A stretch of DNA of 64,000 bases, from contig CM041292.1 of NCBI GenBank assembly GCA_023052935.1, forward strand, positions 78,811,669 through 78,875,668, read 5' to 3'. Source of the stretch: Piezodorus guildinii. Taxonomy: Eukaryota > Arthropoda > Insecta > Hemiptera > Pentatomidae. Below the pieces are notes generated by a model. That model did no database searches. It saw nothing but the letters and a program-made list of their open reading frames with translations, and was not told where the DNA came from. Position numbers and translations under genes: made by a program. Shown in pieces: positions 22,401-31,425 of this stretch (position 1 is its first letter; each line of letters begins with the position of its first letter).

Positions 22401-25400
22401 CATGAATCGCTTCTTAAGATTTGTCTTCGATACCTCGATACCTTGGTTCATTTCTGTATAAAACGATCTGCTACCACTGCCTCTTACAATTTAAATCCAA
22501 AACCCACACCCAAGAAACCAGATCCTGTCTTTCTGACCTTTATATGCTTTTCCACAACCAAAAAATGTAAATGTCACTTCTTAGCCTGGTCCACTGTTTT
22601 CTGGAATACTCTCCCATCAAACAACCGTCATGCTCCTTTCCAATCTTCATTCAAACTTCTCCTTTTTCAACATCTTTTGCTTCCCAACCAGATATTAACT
22701 AATTTAAGTTCATTGATTAAAGTGAGTTAAAAAATGTTTTAACTTCTTCAAATCAATAGTAGTAAAGTATATTTTCATTTCGTTTTCATTCTTATTTTTA
22801 TTTATTCTATTGTTTTGTTGTTCTTAAATTTTATATTATACTATAATCTTATTGTACATTTTTCTCTTTCTTTTGTTCATTTAAGTTTTTTTTTCCATTT
22901 ATTTATATACTCGTATTGATTTTATACCTGGTTATCCCAACTTACCTTTTCATCAAACTGTTAACACCAATAACAGAATATTTTAAAATGTATTTCAAAT
23001 TAAATTTTATTTTCAAATGGAAATAAACAAAGTTATTAAGAGTGTTAGGAATAACTTTTATATGAGTTACTGGTTCCTTTTTTAAATTTATCTCTTTGAT
23101 TTGGTACACTGAGATTTTCTGCTACTATTTACTAATCTTATTTAAATTAACATCTTATTTTATGATGAGTAATTTATTATTAATTTTACAGTGAACACTA
23201 CTCGATCCTGGTGTCATGCACTGGCATGTATGGATTTCTTAGTTTCTATGATCAATACTCAATTGGTGGTTGACCCGACTTCTCTTATGTATCCAGAAAT
23301 GTCATGTAAAGAAGATGGTGAAGTTTGGGATTATAAGGTTTGTTATTACACCGTGATAAATTGATAAAACCTAGTATTAATATGTAAAAAGAACTTATTT
23401 TCATAAGTAAAAATAATCGGGACTCAGTCGTTTTTTGAATATTTTGATTTTACTAATGTTTAGGCTTAAAGTTGTGAGTCATCATCAGAATATTAGTAAC
23501 CATGTCAAGCATAAACTGGTTTATGCAAAATATGCTGGTTTACGGCAAAATTAAATTATTCAAAAAACGACTGACTCCCGATTATTTCTACCTACAATAA
23601 TTTCAACAGTCGACTATACATCTTCATTATAGAACTTACTTATATATATATATATAATATATATATATATAGTGGTACATCCTTTTATTTATGTATAGTA
23701 TGTCATATGATGGAGAAGGGGTGCTTTGGCTTAGTGTGTTGAGGTATTTGTAAAATGTATGAATCTACAAATTCAAAGGTTGTGCAAATGAATTCTAGTT
23801 CAGAAATCTAATTATCAATAATTAAGAGTTAATAATCAAGTTAGTAAGGAGAGGATCCCAAATGTGTCTCACTGATTTTGATGAATTTTTTTGAGGTGAA
23901 ACTAGACATCAAACCATTATTAGAATCAGCAAAATATTAGGGGCCAACGCCTTTCAGGAATTGCGTAAAAAAATCGAAAAACGCGTTTTATTTAATATCT
24001 CTGGTTCTAGTAAAGACAGAAAAAAAAATAATAATTTTGGTGGAAAAATTATTGAATTATTTCAAGCGGAATAATTAAAAAAATTAAGGTTTATGCTTGG
24101 TAATGACTCTAAAAATATAAATAATCTCGTCAAAGCAGTACTTTTAGGTTTCTTAAAAATTGCTCAGATTAAGATCCCTCACTCCAAAAAAAAAAAGTTT
24201 ATTACAATTTTGTTTTAAAATTGAAAATCAAATTTTTTTCTTGAAAAAACTCTATGAATATGCTGATTGTGGAAATAGTTTTGTTTTTCAATTTTAATAC
24301 CAAATTGTAATGCACTTTTCTTAGGAGTGAGGAATCTTAATCTGAGCACAGTTTAACTATTGTTCTTCAAACGGTTCTTTACGGATGTGAAACGTGGCCG
24401 CTTACTTTGAGGGATGAACAACGGCTTAAGGTTTTCGAAAATAAGGTGCTGCATAAAATATTTGGTCCGAAGAGGGATGAGGGCACTGGGGAGTTTAGAA
24501 GGTTGCACAACGCGGAACTTGTATCCTGTGAATATTATTGAGTTGATAGCGTCGCGGAGACTCAAACGGGCGAGTAAAATTGTTGGGCTTGGTGAGGAAC
24601 AGATTCCGAGAAAGTTGGTATTTGCTGATCCGACTGGTAGGCGTCCGAAAGGTAGCCGAAGCGGCAATGGGAGGATTGCGTTAAAGCTGATCTCGGGGGC
24701 TTGGGCTTGACTGGCGAACATTGAATGAGTCTGTGCAGGCGAAGTTTGGTGGTATCGGTATCGAACCTTCGGGTTCGGTAAGCCTATTATTATTATTATA
24801 TTATTATTATTTTTTTAATTATGCTGCTTCAAAATAGGGTAATTTTGACACCAAACTTATTTTTTTACCTTTACTAGAACCAGATATATTAAATAAAACG
24901 TGTTAAACAAAGTTTCTGATTTTTTTTACCAACTCCTGAGAAGCCCCTAATATTTTGCTGAGTCGAATGGTTTAATATCTAGTTTCACCTAAAAAAAATC
25001 ATCAAAATCGTTGAGAGACATTTGGGATCCTCTCCTTGTAAGCAAAAACAAAAGTTAAACTGATTTTAGTTAGTAATGTATGCATAATAACTAATTTTTA
25101 ACTTCTTCAGTATTAAGTTTTCTACTGATTTTGAAAAATAGTAACTTCACCCCAATCAACAAGGGCCAAGGGCGTATGTGTATTTAGCATTTGAAATCTT
25201 TGGTTTATGAACATTACTGTTGTACAAAAAGAAATTTTACTTTTTGCTTCTTAATTGAAGGCTTTTTAGTTGAAATTATTAAAGAATTTCAGATTATTTT
25301 AACTTGAAAACCAAAAACAGTAGGTCTTAAGAAAAAAAAATTAAGCAATTTATTTATTTTTAATACTTGTTTGGCTAATCATGTTAAGACGTTTAATAAG

Positions 25401-28400
25401 GATTAAGTTGTTTCATTTATATTAATTATTTTTATTTTTTCATAGCTTTTGCTCCCATACGTTCAAGAGTCATTCGATCTATTCACATCTGGTGCCACAA
25501 ATTATGAAGAACTACAGGCAGCCTTGGATCAAAGATTTGTAGAAATGCACAGTAAGTTCAGAAATTATATTTCATGAAGTTTAATCTAAACACATGATTC
25601 ATTCTTTTTCTTTGGAACGTTTATTCATGAAGACTTTATTTTTTGTGTATTTTGTTCTTTTTTTTATAGCTTCTTTTAAAGCTGCATACTTAAATTTACC
25701 ATTCCTACTATTTGGTAAAATAAAGCTACTGTTCTTCATGTTGCAAATCTTTTTAGGATGGTAGTCCCACTAGGAAAGCCCATGGCTGAGTGGCTAGCAT
25801 GCTAGTCTCCCACACCAAAGGTTGTGAGTTCTAATCTCAGTCTCTGAGGAACTTTTTCAAGCATTTAAATTAATGGGGATTTATTCATAGCCTCTTCTCT
25901 GGGTATGTGAGACCCATCAGCCAACTCGTGGACACTCACAAAAATAGGCATAGAGAGTGATGACCCTACCATATAAAAATTCATCGTGAAACGCGCATGT
26001 ATTCTCCCCACAGAATACACTGTGTGGCCAAGGGTCTACATGGCCTGTCGTGCTACTGGAAGAAGAAGTCCCAGTTATAAAAATTTATTTTGTTAGAAAA
26101 TATCTTGTCTGTCGATTCATACAACTTTCCAACTTTCATAGACACAGATTCCAATACAATATTTCCTTTATCTTTGCTTATATATTTATTTTCTTAGTAT
26201 ACCTTTTTTTGCTCAATTTATCAATATATATTTAAAAGAACTTTTGGGATGTTCTGGAGGATATTTATAACTAACATCTGAAAATTGTGGGTATTTTATG
26301 TATGATTTAAGCAGTATTATATTATATTTATATTTAGCAATTAAAAAACTTTTCTGAATTTAAAACCACTTTTAACCTTTCCCTTCAATTATGTTCTAAT
26401 CTGTATTATTTTTAGTATCTAATGACGTATTTCATCATATAAATGAACTAAAAGAGGAAATTCGAAAAATTGAACAACAATGTGAAGAGTATAGAGCTCG
26501 AATACAGAATGAAAAACCTGCTCTGCATGTATGTAATAGTTTTTTTTTTTTTTTTTTACTTACATTCATAAATAGTTTTGGTTGAATTAAATTAAGCTGG
26601 AGCAATTAATTATAATTACTGTTGATTTGTTTTATTTATTTTCAAATCTAATTTCATCATTATTTTTTTAATCACTTATTGAATGTTTGTTTATTTACTT
26701 AATAATCTCTTTATGCTACTATGGATAATAGGACTATGCTACAGTGCGAGTCCTTAATTTTGCCTATTCAGGTTTAATTAGTTAAGGAATATTTTAAGAG
26801 TACCTGACATCGCACAGGCTCGGCCCCATTTTTACTTTCTTCCAAAGGACGGCCTAACTAAGAATTTTTTACTTCCATTAAAAATCCTAGGGTCATCTGT
26901 CAAGTTTGAACCCATGACCTTGGCATAGAAAGCTTATGCCAGCTATTGCACCATAGCTGACCCATCAGTTATTGCTATAGCAGATGCTTATGTCAAAGAT
27001 TTCAGTGAAACTACTTTTTAGCAATATATATGCTATTGGATCTATGGTTTTCAAGTTATGCGATCTATTTTTCAAATTATTTTTAGTAATTACTGTTCCA
27101 AGAAACTGTCTCATTAATATTCCCTTCATAGTTATTCTCAAAATTTGGGCTGTATGTAGATATCTTGCACAATGACATACTTTTTTAGAGATGTGATGTG
27201 CTACTTTTTGAAATATATGTGATCTTATTTTTTCAGTCATGTTGATAAATGATCAGCCAGTTCATTAAATACTAGTAGTTTGATGAATTTTCCATTTATT
27301 TAGTAGTTAAAAAAATATATTTATTTTAAATTATCAATATTATAAAAATATAAAATAATTTGTTTAGTTTTACCATTTATTATTTAATGTAATTTATTTA
27401 TTTTGTATTGCCCTCTTATATACATCTGTATTGTATTAATTATTTTAAAATTTAGTTGTTAAATGAAATGGAATTATGAATTTTAAGGAGCTTGGTCTGA
27501 CTTATAATAATCTAAAAGACACAAGAGCGCAGGATGAAAATAGACGAAGAAAACTTGCTATTGCTGAAGAAGATCTGAAGAATAAATTAAAAAAGAAAGA
27601 AAAAGAGTGTAATGCATTACGTAAGTAATTACTAAATACTTATCTATTACTGGAGATGCTAAAATCTTCTGCACTACAACCCATTTCGTAGTATACATCT
27701 CAATCATCTGAAGGATGAGTTGAATTCTCAGAAAACTGAAAGTGGTTTTATTATTAAATTTTCCATGTAAAAAGGTTATATTGAATTTTAATTTTACACT
27801 AAATTTCTACTTGAACTATATTTTAGAGTGATCCGGAAACCATCCCAAATTTTGGAAATTTTTTATTTTTCCATTAATCATTCCTAAATGATGTATTTAT
27901 GAGATTTGATTTAACTTTGGTGCATCATGCTTCCTTTGTGTGCTATTGATTGTCATGTTTTCTGATTTTTTTTTCTAATTTTTATATCGTACATTAGAAA
28001 TAAATATCCAGTAAAATAATAATCAGTTTTTTATTTTAGGAGAAACATTATCTAAGAAGCAACAAGAAAAGTATGAAATCGAATCTATTGTTTCCTCTCA
28101 GGAAATTTCTCCTCAAGAAATTGAAAAATTGAAACAGAGAAGAGATTCTCTTCAAAGAGAGATTGAAGCAGAACAGAAGTATTTGAATACATACAATGAA
28201 CTTGTTATGAAAAGTAGTATGGAAGTCCTAGCTCTAAAAAAAAAAGTAAGATATTAAAAATATATTTACTTAATAATCATTTATTAGCCTAAGTTGAACG
28301 GTTTACAAGTTGTGTACTATTGTTTATTATAGTCTACTATTATAGTTTATAATCCTAGTGATGATTCTCTTCTGTCAGAAATGTTTATTTATTAGTTATC

Positions 28401-31378
28401 AACTGATATTAGGGCGACCAATAAGTTTTATTTATAAATCTTCTAATTTTTTCCCTTGTCATTTACATTAATTTATATATATTTTTTATTAAAAAATAAA
28501 AAGATTAACATTTTTCTTCTTCATTTTATTTACTACTAGCTGTTGCCCGCGACTTCGTCTGCTTCAATTTCTGTTATCATGATTGCTACAATATTAAGAA
28601 GTTTTTAAAAGAATATATTTTAAAGTACTTCTGCATAAATCACATTTTTAGTTTTATTTTATTTTTGCAGGAGAACAGATTTTCTCCGCAACCCGATCTT
28701 GACGTAAATCAATTCCTACGTGTTTAAATGTTTGCCCCTGTGATTTATTAATTGTTACAGCAAAAAATAATTTAACGGTAATTTTTTTTTTTTTTTTTTT
28801 TCTAAGCCCCATGGGAGTTGGAAATCGGAAATAGAGGAAGGAATATGGGATCTCTTTTTCTGCATTACCTGCATTATAAGCGGGGAGAGAGGATACAAAC
28901 ATTTTCGGTATATTTGAGCGAATGGGAGTCACATCTAGTGATGGGGCTCACTAGTCTTTCTGAGTCAGTTAGTCAAGTTATGGTTTCTCAGTCTAGTCTG
29001 AGGGTCCATACATAGTCTTGCCAGCACTGTGGCCGTCCTGTCGGAGTCAGTGTGTTAAACAGTGGGTTCGTGCAGTACCGGAGACTATCAAAGAATTTGA
29101 TATGTCTCTGGGAGATGAACTCTGTCATGGTCGGAAGTGCGAAGGTGTCGTGTATATGGTCTGTCTTCGTCCTCTGTAGAGAAGTATGCCTCACTATTCT
29201 TCTCAGTACTCCATTTTGAAACTGCTGGAGCTTTTTTGCTATGGTTGGTAATATATTAGTTAGCATCAGTGCTCCGTATAGGAGGGCCGGTCTAATTAAT
29301 GATTTATATATTAATATTTTCAGGCGGAGGGATAGCGGGAAATTGAATTATTTTTAAATTAAAAGGTTAATCAATCATTTGTAATCATTGGGATGCGAGG
29401 TTAATTTTCCCCGTTTTCTTCCAGATTTTTCTCTGATTCTTCACTCCTATTGGTCGCAGCGTGATATTATATAGCCTATAGCCTTCCTCGATAAATGGAC
29501 TATGCAACACAACAATTTTTTTAAAATTCGAACCAGTAGTTTCTGAGATTAGCGTGTTCAAACAAACTATTCAGCTTTATAATATTAGTATAGATTAATT
29601 CATTGTGATATTGTGTTATTTAGATTCATTAATTTCCATTGCATCATGAAGGATGCATGGGATTAAGGGATCTTTTAAAATTTTATTGGTAGAGAATATA
29701 TGTATATCATACTATTTTTCTGACAAATTTTATTTTGTACTCTTGTGATTTGCAGAATGCTGGTTTGATTCAAGATTTCAATATTGCACTCTTAAATCAC
29801 TTGTCATTTGGTCTTGAAAATGTTTCACTTACTGGTAAAATGGACAGTGATGATGAGAAAGCATTGAATGCAATTGAAAAAGCTATCATTGATGCTAAGA
29901 ACACTTTACAGGCAGCCTCTGGTTATTGCTCTGATGCTTCTGTTCCCAAGGTGTTTCTCTTTATTTTTTAATTTTTATGATTCATATAAAATGTAGTAAA
30001 ACATTTCAATCAATCACTATTCAAACCAATACTTTGTATATATTTATATATATTTCACTCACATTAGCATTATATTTTAGGCTCAAGAAGAACTCGATTT
30101 TATTGAAAAACAAGTGATTGAGGAAAGAAATAAATCAACTGTAATCATTGAAAAATTAAAAAACTTCTATTTTTGAGAAGGAAGAGGTAATTTACATTAT
30201 TTTTTATTTTATTTTTTTAAATTTACGTTAATATTAACTGAATAAATACTTGTTTTTTTAATGTTATAGTATACCATAGTTAGACCATAGAAAATGTTAT
30301 TTAAAAGACTTTCTAAAAATCAAATAAAAATTGTAATAAATAAAGTATTTATTTTTCTTTTTATCGATGGCAAAGCAATTTTTTTTAAAATAGATCTATA
30401 TTGTGACATACTTCCAAGTGCTCTTCTGCATACGATATTTTGACATAGATTTAAAAAAGCAAAACAAACTTCTAGCACACTTTAGACATTTCCTTACTTT
30501 TAAAATTTTAAATACTTTTATGTTTGTTTTTTGAAAACTGGAAGAAAATATACATATCATATAAAACTATTATGTCCTTCCCCATAATAGTGTTATCGAA
30601 ATCGGTAATAGCTGTATTAACAAGAGAAAATCCATATAAAATTTTTTTTTCATTTTAAGGTAATTAAAAGATTGAAAAATGAAGAAGAATCCATTAGTAA
30701 GAGAATTATTGAATTAGAAAGTGATCCAATGGATAAAAGGCTATTAGAAGAAAGAAAAATTAGGTAAGACTTAAAATTAGTTGAATATTTTTATAACTAA
30801 TTATTAGCACTAAGGGCTCTCTTCTTCTTCTCACAACTTTAGTATATTTTTAATCAGCCTGTTTCTTGGCTGAAAAGCATTTTTTTTTTTTTTTTTTTTT
30901 TGTGATATAATGGACAATGTACTTTACAGACCAAATATAAAATAGGAAATGATATTTTTGGTAGTTTCATGTTTTTCTAAATCAATCAAGTATTAAAAAA
31001 TTTAAAACATGTATAAATTGATTTAAATCTGCTCGGGAAATATATTTCATTTATATACATTTTTTTTTTTTTTTTTTTTTCAAAATTCATTATTTTTTAA
31101 CTCGATAAAATGGTAATTATTGTTGTTTCACTTTTTAATTGGTACATTTTTATTTTCAAGTTTAAATTGTGAAAGTATTGATTTAAAAAAAATTATATAT
31201 TGATTATTAATTGATTTTAAAAAAATTAATTAAAATAGCACTTATTTTAAATGTGTGTTTCTAATTTATGACCGCACCCCCAACCATCTTCCTCATTCAA
31301 AAAATTATATGTTAACTTCTCCTTAATCCAATTAGATTTAGATATTTTAACAGATTTAATTATAATATTTTATAATAT

Positions 31379-31425
<47 letters not shown>

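Noticed and set aside
26050..26235. A 61-codon frame after SINE3 with a hydrophobic end
   Set aside because: It is intronic AT-rich sequence starting inside the SINE tail, between NDC80 exons 6 and 7.
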